Shown here: piece by piece, positions 46,488 to 60,240 of the stretch | Layout of the letters: every line of letters begins with the position of its first letter | Position numbering within the stretch: the stretch's first letter is position 1 | NCBI GenBank assembly: GCA_014529385.2 | Contig: CM043953.1 | Span: forward strand, 78,599,338-78,663,337 | Length of the DNA stretch: 64,000 nt | Source: Adiantum capillus-veneris | Lineage: Eukaryota > Streptophyta > Polypodiopsida > Polypodiales > Pteridaceae | Direction: 5' to 3' | Program-made: the position numbers and the translations under genes | The notes under the pieces: generated by a model | What the model saw: the letters and a program-made list of their open reading frames with translations, nothing else | The model's database searches: none | Told to the model about the DNA's origin: nothing

Positions 46488-46500
46488 NNNNNNNNNNNNN
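46488..46500. other. Assembly gap (13 N)
   Basis: Thirteen Ns join sequence that ends in PPR fragments to sequence identical in origin to 18,852 onward. Thirteen is the conventional filler where optical-map scaffolding finds overlapping contigs. Confidence 0.98.
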
Positions 46501-46850
46501 CTAGCAAGGTTAGTTTAAATTTAGGCTCCAGCACCTGTCTAAGCTAGGTTCAATTTATGAAGCATCACCATTTAACCATGCTACGATCTAATGTATCATA
46601 TCAAGGGGGTATTGATAAAAGGTCAAAACTTATTGAGTTCAAGCTCTTAAGTAATTAAGTCTTTGTGAGTATAAATGTTTTAGTTTTAGTCTACAGATCC
46701 ACCATTCAAAAACTCAAGTAATTTACTATTTACATTCAAACCTTGAATGCTTGAGATAAAAAATACAAGCTCAATCAATACTATATAAAGCAAAATCTAA
46801 CATTAAGAGTATCAAATCAGTAACAAGAAACACTAACATGCACAAGAAAC

Positions 46851-49513
46851 TCAAAACATACGTGTCTCCATTTCCAAAAAGTCCTCCATTGACAGAGGAT
46901 GGTGTTGTTGTTGTTCTTCTTCTCTTTGTGGAGAGCACTCCTCTGTAACAGGCACAATGTCGCTGATTGCGAAGTGGATTGTTGAAGTCCAGCCCATTTT
47001 TCTATATCTTCATGAGACTTAACAAAGTCTAGCAGCATGGTCTCCATGCTTTTTGCTCCTCCACACTATCAATTAAGCAGATGACTTCTTTTTTCTGTTG
47101 TATTCCTTCTTGTGCAACCAAGGAGCCATCACCAAAAACATCAACAAGCTTGCGGTCTTCAAAACAATATGTACGAATGTAGTGCTTGACCAAAGCTCTT
47201 TTTTTGGCCTCCAAATATTGCAAATCTGACATATCGTTATCTGCTACTTGAAGAAGAGAACAATCAATTGGCATGGGATGTTCCTCTGATCTTCTTCTCA
47301 GGTCTTCAAATGCATTGCCTTGTCCAAGAAGGCAATAACTGTTAGGAATTGAATTGCTCCTTTGCAAGGAGCTGATGGAAAGTGATGCAATGCACCACAA
47401 CAATGGTAGCTCAGATTATCTCCCATGGCGTGAAAGGCACATTGCAATTTTGTGAAGTTAGTGAAATCCACAAATGCAAGAAAGACAAATCCAGGATCTG
47501 TTGACCCTCCAGCAATAGCCAAGATCCCATCCAAAGCATTGTTAAATGTCTCCTCACTCCACTTCAAATTGCCTCCAACGTTTTTTGTCATATCTAAAAC
47601 ACATAAGCCAATAGGCACTTTATTATTGAAGTGGCGCATCAAGTAGAGATTGCCTTCCATTTGTGGCTCACCACATAGATTGACCATGGCAAATCTCTAG
47701 GCTCAGTTTTCTCCTTTTGAAGGTGAATTGCCCATTGCATGTATTTTATTGCTCCATCTGGAAAAGCCATTTTTCTTTGTTCCACGCGTCAAACTCAGAT
47801 CTGATCCATTCCTCGCATAGCATTAAAATTGTTTTATAAACAACATCATTGATGTTATACATTTTGACCACCTCCTCCCAGTCTTTACATGGTGAAGACT
47901 CATTCAAATTGTTGAAGCCTTCAAGAAGTGCATCTTGAATCAATTTGTCTTGCTTCAACTGCTTGATTCGATCATACATGTCAGTTGCATCACCATCCTT
48001 TGCACTCTTTGACAGTAAAATCTTCTCATCTCTAATCTCTTCTTGAATAGTCTTTACCTCTGATTCCTCAAGGCCACAAAGATATCTAAATACAGTTGTT
48101 GGGGGTTTCTTATTCTCCTCTTCTAGATTTTCAATGATTTCTATCCAGCAATCATAAACTAAATCAGAGTAGGTGACCATGTGTGCCTGTTTAGCAATCC
48201 AACTTGCTGCTGCACTCATTCTTGCCAATCGAAGAAAACCTAAAAAGAAATAGAGAATAATTTAAACTATTGAGCAAGATTTGTTAATTAAACACTATCA
48301 AAAAGACAAAGAAAATAACTTACATCCCATCTGGCACGAGATGCATGTCCCTCTGCAATTCCACTTGCTGCCTTTGGTGGTCGTCCTGAGAAGATCCATT
48401 GACTCCGTAAATGTCTCAATATTTGGCTGTAAGGTTGCTTGACATACAATGCCTGAGCCTCCTCATTTGCAATGGCAGATATAGCAGTTGCAACAAATGG
48501 AGGAGCATTCACAACAATGCGAGCCTTTCTAAATTTATACACGCTAATCAGTCTTTCAAAGATCTCTTTGTTGTTTTGTTCATTGTGAAGCAAAACTTTT
48601 GCAACATAGATTGAATGCTGCCCATCAAGAATCCAATAATGATAATCTTTAAGTTTTTGCTCCTCTACCTCTTCTACTGCCAAAGGAGTCCCCTTCTTTG
48701 ATTTTGCATTTCGAACAGGCATCAAATATGCACATGCTGCAGGTTGGTCGTACTCCGTGAAAATCCAAATAACACACTTTCAGCGTGTTTTTTATCCATA
48801 ATACGTGCATTATAGTGATCAGGAGCAAGCCAACAATTTTGAATAGGGATATCAAATTCCCTATATTGGAAAGGAAAATAATTTATGTACTTATTCATTC
48901 CACCTGTATCTTTTTCTTGTCCTTTCATGGCCTCAGCTTCTAAAACATCTGGATCCACAATTCTCATCTTTGACATTGAACCCTCTGTTGATGAGGATGC
49001 CAAAGATGCCTTGTCTACATCCAAAATGGAGCTAGTTCGCTTAGCTCTACTTTCTGCACTTTTGCTTGCTTCTTTGTGGATGGTGGTCGTGAAGCTTTCA
49101 CTTTTTTCGTTGTAGTGTGGCAATGATGGAGCTTTGAAGTTGATCTGCTGTGATATTTGGATTTGATTCTGCAAACTTCCATCCTCGAGAAAACATTGTC
49201 TCTTCTTTGTTTCTAGACATGCGCTCCAATGCATATGCTCCTGGAGATAGTTGAAATTCTAGATTCATTGGAACTAGAATGTCAATGCATTCCACCTCTG
49301 GATGACTATCAACTACAGAGACAGATGCTTCCACAACTTGTCCAACATCTTCAAACAAGCTGTCATTATCCTTTTTGGCAATAAATAGATGCACCTTATG
49401 AAATTGTGCACCCTCTATACCATGTATGTCCAAATACCATTTCCTAAGATCATTGCAAGTATAGTCAACTGAGACAGCAACCCTTGCAACCTGTTTTTTT
49501 GGAGCCATCTTTC
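46851..49513 (-). CDS. ParB-methyltransferase-like gene, second copy
   Basis: This is the counterpart of the gene at 19,204-21,873, with ATG at 49,508 and the same intron near 48,240-48,325. It is split by single-base differences from the first copy: about 46,963 and 47,056 (each one C fewer), 47,324, 47,664, 47,770-47,795 (two extra bases), 48,745, 49,047 and 49,103. However, it lacks the extra T that breaks the first copy's first coding exon near 20,917, so DGQHSIYVAKVLL runs straight into the ISVYKFRKARIVV segment. The pattern of scattered homopolymer-type slips points to sequencing or consensus error rather than gene death. Domain notes are under the first copy. Confidence 0.6.
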
Positions 49514-49589
49514 CTGAAACAAAAAAAACCAAATGTTATTTTTAACATATACTTTTTTGTAATGGATAAGTTTGTGTGAATACAAGTTC

Positions 49590-52500
49590 CACCACTTGTT
49601 CAAGCTAGATCTAAGCAAGTATACATAGTAGGGATCATTTAAGCTAGTAAACTAAGGGAAGGGAGAAGTAAGGTCCACCACTTGTCCAAGCTTAGCTCTA
49701 GACAACATGGAGAGATTGGAGGTCTACTAATTGTCTAATATAGGCTAACTATATTGAAACATAGAGAGAAGCAAGGTCCACCACTTGTCCAATCTAGGGT
49801 CCATTGAAACATGGAGAGAAGGATGCTCCACCATTTGTCCAAAATAGGCTCCATTGAAACATGAAGAGAAGCAAGATGCACCATGTCTTTGAGATGCTAG
49901 GCTCCATTGAAATACCTTAAACCCATGATATTTTGTATATGTGGGGTTTAAATTCAAGGTCCACCACTTGTCCAACCTATTATCCCTAGTAGCATGAGTG
50001 GTTTGGTCTCAAGATTCACCACTTTTCCACTCTATGTCATTATATTAAGAAGATCTGGGTGTTAAGGTCCACCACTTGTCCAACCTATAAGGCTATATCT
50101 TAAATGGTATTATTTACCACCACTTGGAATGCACATGATGGGTTTTACATAGGGGTACGGTTCCAAGGTCACCACTTGTCCAAGCTAACTCTATTGAAAC
50201 ATAGAGAGAATCAAAGGTCCACCACTTGTCCAAGCTAGGCTCCATTGAAACATGGAGAGAAGGATGCTCCACCATTTGTCCAAGCCAGGTTTGATTGAAA
50301 CATGAAGAGAAGCAAGCTGCACCATGTCTCCAAAATGCTAGGCTCCATTGAAATATCTTAACCCATGATATTTCGTACATGGGGGGTTTACATTCAAGGT
50401 CCACCACTTGTCCACCTATTATCACTAGTAGCATGAGTGGTTTGATGTCAAGATCACCACTTTTCTACTCTATGTCATTATATTAAGAAGATCTGGGGGT
50501 TAAGGTCCACCTCTTGTCCACCTATAAGGCTATATCTTAAAGGGTATTCTTTCTCACCACTTGGAATACCATGATAGGTTTTACATGGGGTTTGGTTCCA
50601 AGTTCCCACCACTTGTCCAAGCTAACTCTATTGAAACATAGAGAGAAGCAAAGGTCCACCACTTGTCTAAGCTAGGTCCATTGAAACATGGAGAGAAGGA
50701 TGCTCCACCATTTGTCCAAGATAGGCTCATTGAAACATGAAGAGAAGCAAGCTGCACCATGTCTCCAAGATGCTAATCCTTTGAAATACCTTAAACCCAT
50801 GATATTTTGTACATGCGGAGTTTACATTCAAGGTCCACCACTTGTCCAACCTATTATCTCTAGTACATAGTGGTTTGGTCTGAAGATTCACCACTTTTTC
50901 CACTCTATGTCACGTTAAGAAGATCTGGTTATGGGTGTATAGGGTCGACCACTGGTCCAACCTATAATGGTATTTCTTAAAGGGTATTCTTCTCAACCAC
51001 TTGAAATTCCATGATAATGTTTTTCATGGGTTTTGGCTCCAAGCCAACACTTGTCCAAGCTAACTCTATTGAAACATAAGAGAAACAAAGGTCCACCACT
51101 TGTCCAAGCTAGGCTCCATTGAAACATGGAAAGAAGGATCCTCTTCCATTGTTTGAAGCTAACTCTATTGAAACAAGGGGTTTACATTCAAGGTCCACCA
51201 CTTGTCCAACCTATTAACCTAGTAGCATGAGTGGTTTTGTCTCAAATCACCACTTTTTCACTCTATGTCATTATATTAAGAATATTGGGTGTTAAGGTCC
51301 ACCACTTGTCCAACCTATAAGGCTATATCTTAAAGTTTATCTTTCTCACCACTTGGAGTGACCAGCATAGGTTTTACATGGGGTTTGGTTTTCAAGGTCC
51401 ACCACTTGTCCAAGCTAACTCTATTGAAACATAGAGAGAATCAAAGGTCCACCACTTGTCCAAGCTAGGGTCCATTGAAACATGGAGAGAAAGATGCTCC
51501 ACCATTTGTCCAAGATAGGTCTCCATTGAAACATGAAGAGAAGCAAGCTGCACCATGTCTCCAAGATGCTAGGCTCCATTGAAATACCTCAAACCCAAAT
51601 ATTTTGTACATGGGGTTTACATTCAAGGTCCACCACTTGTCCAACCTATTATCTCTAGTAGCATGAGTGGTTTGGTCTCAAGATTCACCATTTTTCCACT
51701 CTATGGTCATTATATTAAGAATATATGTTGTTAAGGTCCACCACTTGTCCAACCTATAAGGCTATATCTTAAACTTTATTCTTTCTCACCACTTGGAGTG
51801 ACCAATAGGTTTTACATGGGGGTTGGTTCCAAGGTCCACCACTTGTCCAAGCTAACTCTATTGAAACATAGAGAGAAGCAAAGGTCCACCACTTGTCCAA
51901 GCTAGGCTCCATTGAAACATGGAGAGAAGGATGCTCCACCATTTGTCCAAGATAGGCTCCATTGAAACATGAAGAGAAGCAAGCTGCACCATGTCTCCAA
52001 GATGCTAGGATCCATTGAAATACCTTAAACCCACGATATTTTTTCATGAGGGGTTTTTACATTCAAGGTCCAGTCACTTGTCCAAGCTATTATTCCCTAG
52101 TAGCATGAGTGGTTTGGTCTCAAGATTCACCACTTTTTCCACTCTATCATTATTATGAAGATCTAGGTTAAGGTCCACCACTTGTCCAACCTATAAGGCT
52201 AGATCTTAAAGGTATTCTTTCTCACCACTTGGAATGACCATGATAGGTTTTACATGGGGGTTTGGTTCCAAGTCCACCACTTGTCCAAGCTAACTCTATT
52301 GAAACATAGAGAGAAGCAAAGGTCCACCACTTGTCCAAGCTAGGCTCCATTGAAACATGGAGAGAAGGATGATCCACCATTTGTCCAAGATAGCTCCATT
52401 GAAACATGAGGAGAAGCAAGTGCACCATGTCTCCAAGATTCTAGGATCCATTGAAATACATTAAACCCCACGATATGTTTACATGTGGGTTTAAACGTCA

Positions 52501-55500
52501 AGGTCCAACACTTTTCCAAGCTATTATCCCTAGTAGCATGAGTGGTTTGGTCTCAAGATTCACCACTTTTTCCACTCTATGTCATTATATAAAGAATAGA
52601 TCTAGTGTTAAGGTCCACCACTTGTCCAACCTATAAGCGTATATCTTAAAGGTATTCTTTCTCACCACTTGAAATGACCATGATAGGTTTTACATAGGGG
52701 TTTTGGTTCCAAGGTCCACCACTTATCCAAGCTAACTCTATTGAAACATAGAGAGAAGCAAAGGTCCACCACTTGTCCAAGCTAGGCTCCATTGAAACAT
52801 GGAGAGAAGGATGCTCCACCATTTGTCGAAGCTAACTCTATTGAAACATGAAGGTGTACATTCAAGGTCCACCAGTTGTCCAACCTATTAACGCTAGTAG
52901 CATGAGTGGTTTGTCTCAAGATTCACCACTTTTTCACTCTGTGTTATTATTAAAATATTTGGGTATTAAGTCCACCACTTGTCCAACCTATAAGACTATA
53001 TCTTAATGTTTATTCTTTCTGACCACTTGGAGTGACCATGAAAGGTTTTACATGGGGTTTGGTTCCAAGGTCCACCACTTGTCCAAGCTAACTCTATTGA
53101 AACATAGAGAGAAGCAAAGGTCCACCACTTGTCTAAGCTAGTCTATTGAAACATGGAGAGAAGGATGCTCCACCATTTGTCCAAGATAGACTCCATTGAA
53201 ACATGAAGAGAAGCAACTGCACCATATCTCCAAGATTCTAAACTCCATCGAAATACCTTAAACCCACTTATTTTGTACATGGGGAGTTTACCATTCAAGA
53301 TCAACAATTTTGTCCAACCTATTTCGCTATAGCATGAGTGGTTTGCTCTCAAGATTCACCACTTTTCCACTCTCTAACATTATATTAAATATTTGGTGTT
53401 AAGGTCCACCACTTGCCAACCAATCCTACCTATAAGACTAATGTTATCTCTTGGTTATTCTTTCTCACCCCTTGAAAGACTATATCTTAATGGTTATCCC
53501 TAGCTATTATTGCTAGTAGGTGAGTGGTTTGGTCTCAAGATTCACCACTTTTATTAAGAATATGTGGGTGTTAAGGTCCACCACTTGTCCAACCTATAAG
53601 GCTACATCTTAAAGGTTATTCTTTCTTACTACTTGGAGTGACCATGATAGGTTTTACATGGGGTTTGGTTCCAAGGTCCACCACTTGTCCAAGCTAACTC
53701 TATTGAAACATAGAGAGAAGCAAAGGTCCACCCTTGTCTAAGCTAGGGTCCATTGAAACATGGAGAGAAGGATGCTCCACCATTTGTCCAAGGTAGGCTC
53801 CATTGAAACATGAGGAATCAAGGTGCACCATGACTCCAAGATGCTAGGCTCCATCGAAAAACATTAAACCCATGATATGTCGTAGATGGGGTTTACATTC
53901 AAGGTCCAAACACTTGTCCAAGCTATTATTGGTAGTAGCATGAGTGGTTTGGTCTCAAGATTCACCACTTTTCCACTCTATGTCATTATATTAAGAATAT
54001 GCGCGTGTTAAGGTCCACCACTTGTCCAACCTATAAGGCTACATCTTAAAGGTTATTCTTTATTACCACTTGGAGTGACCATGATAGGTTTTACATGGGG
54101 GTTTGGTTCCAAGGTCCACCACTTGTCCAAGCTAACTCTATTGAAACATAGAGAGAACAAAGGTCCACCACTTGTCCAAGCTAGGGTCCATTGAAACATG
54201 GAGAGAAGGATGCTCCACCATTTGTCCAAGATAGGCTCCATTGAAACATGACGAGAAGCAAGCTGCACCATGTCTCCAAGATGCTAGGCTCCATCGAAAT
54301 ACATTAAACCCACGATATTTCGTAGATGAGGGGTTTACATTCAAGGTCCACCACTTGTCCAAGCTATTATTGCTAGTAGCCTGAGTGGTCTGGTCTCAAG
54401 ATTCACCACTTTTATTAAGAATATGTGGGTGTGAAGGTCCACCACTTGTCCAACCTATAAGGCTACATCTTAAAGGTTATTCTTTCTTACTACTTGGAGT
54501 GACCATGATAGGTTTTACATAGGGGTTTGGTTCCAAGGTCCACCACTTGTCCAAGCTAACTCTATTGAAACATAGAGAGAAGCAAAGGTCCACCCCTTGT
54601 CTAAGCTAGGGTCCATTGAAACATGGAGAGAAGGATGCTCCACCATTTGTCCAAGGTAGGCTCCATTCAAACATGAGGAGAAGCAAGGTGCACCATGTCT
54701 CCAAGATGCTAGGCTCCATCGAAAAACATTAAACCCACGATATGTCGTAGATGAGGGGTTTACATTCAAGGTCCACACTTGTCCAAGCTATTATTGCTAG
54801 TAGCCTGAGTGGTTTGGTCTCAAGATTCACCACTTTTCCACTCTATGTCATTATATTAAGAATATGCGCGTGTTAAGGTCCACCACTTGTCCAACCTATA
54901 AGGCTACATCTTAAAGGTTATACTTTATTACCACTTGGAGTGACCATGATAGGTTTTACATGGGGGTTTGGTTCCAAGGTCCACCACTTGTCCAAGCTAA
55001 CTCTATTGAAACATAGAGAGAAACAAAGGTCCACCACTTGTCCAAGCTAGGGTCCATTGAAACATGGAGAGAAGGATGCTCCACCATTTGTCCAAGATAG
55101 GATCCATTGAAACATGACGAGAAGCAAGCTGCACCATGTCTCCAAGATGCTAGGCTCCATCGAAATACATTAAACCCACGATATTTCGTAGATGAGGGGT
55201 TTACATTCAAGGTGCACCACTTGTCCAAGCTATTATTGCTAGTAGCCTGAGTGGTTTTGGTCTCAAGATTCACCACTTTTATTAAGAATATGTGGGTGTT
55301 AAGGTCCACCACTTGTCCAACCTATAAGGCTACATCTTAAAGGTTATTCTTTCTTACTACTTGGAGTGACCATGATAGGTTTTACATGGGGTTTGGTTCC
55401 AAGGTCCACCACTTGTCCAAGCTAACTCTATTGAAACATAGAGAGAAGCAAAGGTCCACCCCTTGTCTAAGCTAGGGTCCATTGAAACATGGAGAGAAGG

Positions 55501-57650
55501 ATGCTCCACCATTTGTCCAAGGTAGGCTCCATTCAAACATGAGGAGAAGCAAGGTGCACCATGTCTCCAAGATGCTAAGCTCCATTGAAAAACATTAAAC
55601 CCACGATATGTCGTAGATGAGGGGTGTACATTCAAGGTCCACCACTTGTCCAAGCTATTATTGCTAGTAGCCTGAGTGGTTTGGTCTCAAGAGTCACCAC
55701 TTTTCCACTCTATGTCATTATATTAAGAATATGCGCGTGTTAAGGTCCACCACTTGTCCAACCTATAAGGCTACATCTTAAAGGTTATTCTTTATTACCA
55801 CTTGGAGTGACCATGATAGGTTTTACATGGGGTTTGGTTCCAAGGTCCACCACTTGTCCAAGCTAACTCTATTGAAACATAGAGAGAAACAAAGGTCCAC
55901 CACTTGTCCAAGCTAGGGTCCATTGAAACATGGAGAGAAGGATGCTCCACCATTTGTCCAAGATAGGCTCCATTGAAACATGACGAGAAGCAAGCTGCAC
56001 CATGTCTCCAAGATGCTAGGCTCCATCGAAATACATTAAACCCACGATATTTCGTAGATGAGGGGTTTACATTCAAGGTCCACCACTTGTCCAAGCTATT
56101 ATTGCTAGTAGCCTGAGTGGTCTGGTCTCAAGATTCACCACTTTTATTAAGAATATGTGGGTGTTAAGGTCCACCACTTGTCCAACCTATAAGGCTACAT
56201 CTTAAAGGTTATTCTTTCTTACTACTTGGAGTGACTATGATAGGTTTTACATGGGGGTTTGGTTCCAAGGTCCACCACTTGTCCAAGCTAACTCTATTGA
56301 AACATAGAGAGAAGCAAAGGTCCACCCTTGTCTAAGCTAGGGTCCATTGAAACATGGAGAGAAGGATGCTCCACCATTTGTGCAAGGTAGGCTCCATTGA
56401 AACATGAGGAGAATCAAGGTGCACCATGTCTCCAAGATGCTAGGCTCCATCGAAAAACATTAAACCCACGATATGTCGTAGATGAGGGGTTTACAGTCAA
56501 GGTCCACCACTTGTCCAAGCTATTATTGCTAGTAGCCTGAGTGGTTTGGTCTCAAGATTCACCACTTTTCCACTCTATGTCATTAAATTAAGAATATGCG
56601 CGTGTTAAGGTCCACCACTTGTCCAACCTATAAGGCTACATCTTAAAGGTTATTCTTTATTACCACTTAGAGTGACCATGATAGGTTTTACATGGGGTTT
56701 GCTTCCAAGGTCCACCACTTGTCCAAGCTAACTCTATTGAAACATAGAGAGAAACAAAGGTCCACCACTTGTCCAAGCTAGGGTCCATTGAAACATGGAG
56801 AGAAGGATGCTCCACCATTTGTCGAAGCTAACTCTATTGAAACATGGGGGGTTTACATTCAAGGTCCACCACTTGTCCAAGCTATTAGTGCTAGTAGCAT
56901 GAGTGGTTTTGTCTCAAGATTCACCACTTTTTCACTCTATGTCATTATATTAAGAATATTAGGGTGTTAAGGTCCACCACTTGTCCAACCTATAAGGCTA
57001 TATCTTAAAGGTTATTCTTTCTCACCACTTGGAGTGACCATGATAGGTTTTAAATGGGGGTTTGGTTCCAAGGTCCACCACTTGTCCAAGCTAACTCTAT
57101 TGAATAATAGAGAGAAGTAAAGGTCCACCACTTGTCCAAGCTAGGGTCCATTGAAACATGGAGAGAAGGATGCTCCACCATTTGTCCAAGATAGGCTCCA
57201 TTGAAACATGAAGAGAAGCAAGATGCACGATGTCTCCAAGATGCTAGGCTCCATCGAAATACCTTAAACCCACGATATTTCGTAGATGGGGGGTTTACTT
57301 TCAAGGTCCACCACTTGTCCAAGCTATTATCGCTAGTAGCATGGTTTGGTCTCAAGATTCACCAGTTTTCCACTCTATGTCATTATATGAAGAATATCTG
57401 GGTGTTAAGGTCCACCACTTGTCCAACCTATAAGGCTATATCTAAATGATATTTTTTTTGACCACTTGGAATGTGCATGATATGTTTTACATGGGGTTTT
57501 ATTCCAAGGTCCACCACTTGTCCAAGCTAGATCTATTACATATATATTATACATACAATATTCAACTAGATTCCCTACCTATCATGTCCAGTAGCATGGA
57601 TGCTCTAGCTTGAAGGTCCACCACTTGTCCAACCTATACTCTCTTATGTA
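49590..57650 (+). repeat. Junction J and array E, second copy
   Basis: J at about 49,590-49,745 and the forward GTCCA array follow the first copy's order. Monomer landmarks in the homogenised part fall at about 53,650, 54,088, 54,513, 54,952, 55,378, 55,816, 56,243 and 56,683: eight where the first copy has twelve. The stretch 50,400-53,480 has a much higher density of one- to few-base deletions than the rest. Confidence 0.9.
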
Positions 57651-57678
57651 AGGGAGATCTCGCTATAAATTCAAAACC

Positions 57679-58355
57679 TTCCCGCCTAAATTTAAAATAT
57701 CCCTCCCAAATCTTAAATATCCCGCCTAAATTTTAAACTATCCCGCCCAAATTTTAAAATTCAAACTTTTTATAAAAATTTAAATTTTACTACTTAAATT
57801 TAAAATATTCCACGCAAAATTGATTTTAAATTCAAGTTTACCACAAAAAGATATCATTATACCACCTAAATTCAAATATGCAAACCTCAAATCATTATAT
57901 TGTACATAAATTCAAACAAATTCAAATTAACAAGCCTAAACTGATATTAGTTTGCATAGATATGAATTTATCACACCTAAATTATGTCACCATGTTAGAG
58001 AGAGTGGTTAGAGAATTTGAACAAGGTCCACCACTTGTCCAACCTAGATACCAAGAAGGATTGAGTGTACAAGGTATTGTTTGGAGGTCCTTATAGTCCA
58101 TTGGTCTCAAGGTCCACCACTTGTGGTAAGGGTCACCAAAAAGTGTATATATTCATCCAAAGAAATACACGTATTTTTGGTCTACATGTCCTAGTTTAAA
58201 CCATTTATGTCCATTAGGTGTATCACTAAACAACACTACTATTTTTGAGAAACAGAAGTTACAATCATATCTACAAATGGATTAGAGGAAAATCAGCTCA
58301 GCATACATCCAGAACTCGCTACAAGAATCGACTTTAACAGATCACGCAAGTAAGT
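57679..58355 (+). promoter_or_regulatory. CCCGCC island, TATA box and donor, second copy
   Basis: The CCCGCC cluster (from 57,679), GTCCA motifs near 58,023 and 58,112, TATATATT at about 58,145-58,152 and GCAA|GTAAGT (GT at 58,350) are all retained with the same spacing as at 31,791-32,468. As the copies may be alleles, this retention is only weak evidence of function. Confidence 0.35.
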
Positions 58356-58499
58356 CTTCCATTCAATTTTACTAGTATTACAATGTGTTAGTTATTTGTG
58401 ATATTTATGTATGTATATATACTATGTGTGCATATCGTAATTAAGTGTAATTGTGTATCTGCATTATGTATGAGTATTACAATGAAATAACACAAATAT

Positions 58500-58574
58500 A
58501 CATACATACACATAGATAACACAGACGCACACATACATGAGCATGTATTTTCAAGAGAGAGATAGCAAATACAG

Positions 58575-58605
<31 letters not shown>

Positions 58606-59610
58606 TAAATAACTATTTTTTAGAGAGAGGAGAGAGAAAGATAACAGATTTCACTGTGTTTATGTATGTGGAAGAGAGGAAGACGATGTATGGGAATATG
58701 TGCACGTATTTTCAAGAGAGAGACAACAAGATAACAGATTTCATTGTGGTTATGTATGTGGAAGTGAGGAAGACGATGTGTGGGAATATGTGCATGTATT
58801 TTCAAGAGAGAGACAGCAAGATAACAGATTTCACTGTGGTTATGTATGTGGAAAGAGAAGACGATGTGTGGGAATATGTGTATGTGTGCGGGGATACTTT
58901 TAAACTATGTATCTCTGTCTTTTGACAAGAGAGTGTGTGTGCAAGAAGAGTTACAGAGAACCATCTTCTCTATATGGAGAAAGACAGAGAGTGAGAGAGA
59001 GAGAAATACCTGTTTTTTCTCTATTCGTGAGGTGTGCAATGTCTCCTGAGAAGACTGCCCGATCCTGCCCTTCTGGAAAGCATTGTGTACGCTGCTGTTT
59101 CTTTGTCTTGTGCGCGAACTTTCAATCCTGTGCACTCCACCTGTGTGTTGTGTACGATGCCGAGCTTGCTCCTCTACGCGCGCGTATACTCCAACTGTGT
59201 GCGATCCGTGTGCGCTTTCTGTGTTTTGCTGCTCGCCTGCTTTCTCTGTGTGCGTTTCTCGTGCGCTCTCTGTGTGCCTAATCTTGATAGGGTTTATTAG
59301 AATGCCACGTATGCTACAAGTCCATGTTTTATCATAGGATTAAAAAAACAAAAGCAATATAAAAAATTAACCAATTCACACGGCCAAAATTAAAGAAATC
59401 ATGGTTGAAAATATGAAAAACATGCATAACTCTATACTAGGAATTCACTTTTAAAAAAAAAAAATTTGGGCGCCGCCCCTTGACCCCCCCGGGCGCTGCC
59501 CCGGACCCCCCCAGAACAATATCCCAAAATCAACCTCCCAAGCCCCGCCATCGAGAGCGCTATATTCCACATCCCCATCAAGAGCGCTACCCCCAAACCT
59601 CACGTGGAAG
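58500..59610. repeat. 90-bp tandem repeats and GC-rich dyad, second copy
   Basis: This is the counterpart of 32,640-33,720. It has a longer GA run near 58,583-58,605, one shortened 90-bp unit near 58,850, and a copy-specific A-rich insertion near 59,440-59,465 before the GC-rich dyad. No gene is supported. Confidence 0.85.
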
Positions 59611-60240
59611 CGCTGCCTTGTCACCCCATTGTGGCATTGCCCTAAGACCCCGCATCTGGAGTGCTAAATGGGAACATTCTTCATTAGTGAAATTTTGAAC
59701 ATAAATTATATTAGCATATACTTAAATATAATACAAATATTAACATATTAGCTATACTACTAATTTACTATAGCAGTTCTAGATTATGTCCCATACTATA
59801 TTTAAGGTGCCAAAGGTTTGGCCTTATGGTCCTAGATTTAGCCAAGTGGTCAACACATATAGGACCAAGTGCACACTGTGCCACAAAACTTGGCCACCAC
59901 TTCACTTGCCAAAGTTTAGGCCACATGGTCAATCCTAACTTTCCAATGTTCTTATTATGTCACCTTTTGCCTCGTGGAAAACCTAGGCTTGTTTTCACAT
60001 ACTCAGGCACTTCAAGCCACAATAAATTGTCATTACTCTTCGACAACCCTTTTGTTCAAGTCTTTGAAAAAACATTGTTTAAGGCCACCCTAAACCATTT
60101 TCATTTAGGGGTGTCTAAAACTAGGTTTTTGGCAATTCAAGAAGAAAATGGTCAAAGTTTTATACTTAGTTTTAACCACTTGACCAATTCAAATATTGGA
60201 AAGCAAGGTCTTGTAATACTTTTCTTTGGACATCACACAT
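59610..60240. other. Intronic spacer, second copy
   Basis: This is the counterpart of 33,720-34,340, nearly identical, with no supported gene. Confidence 0.5.
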
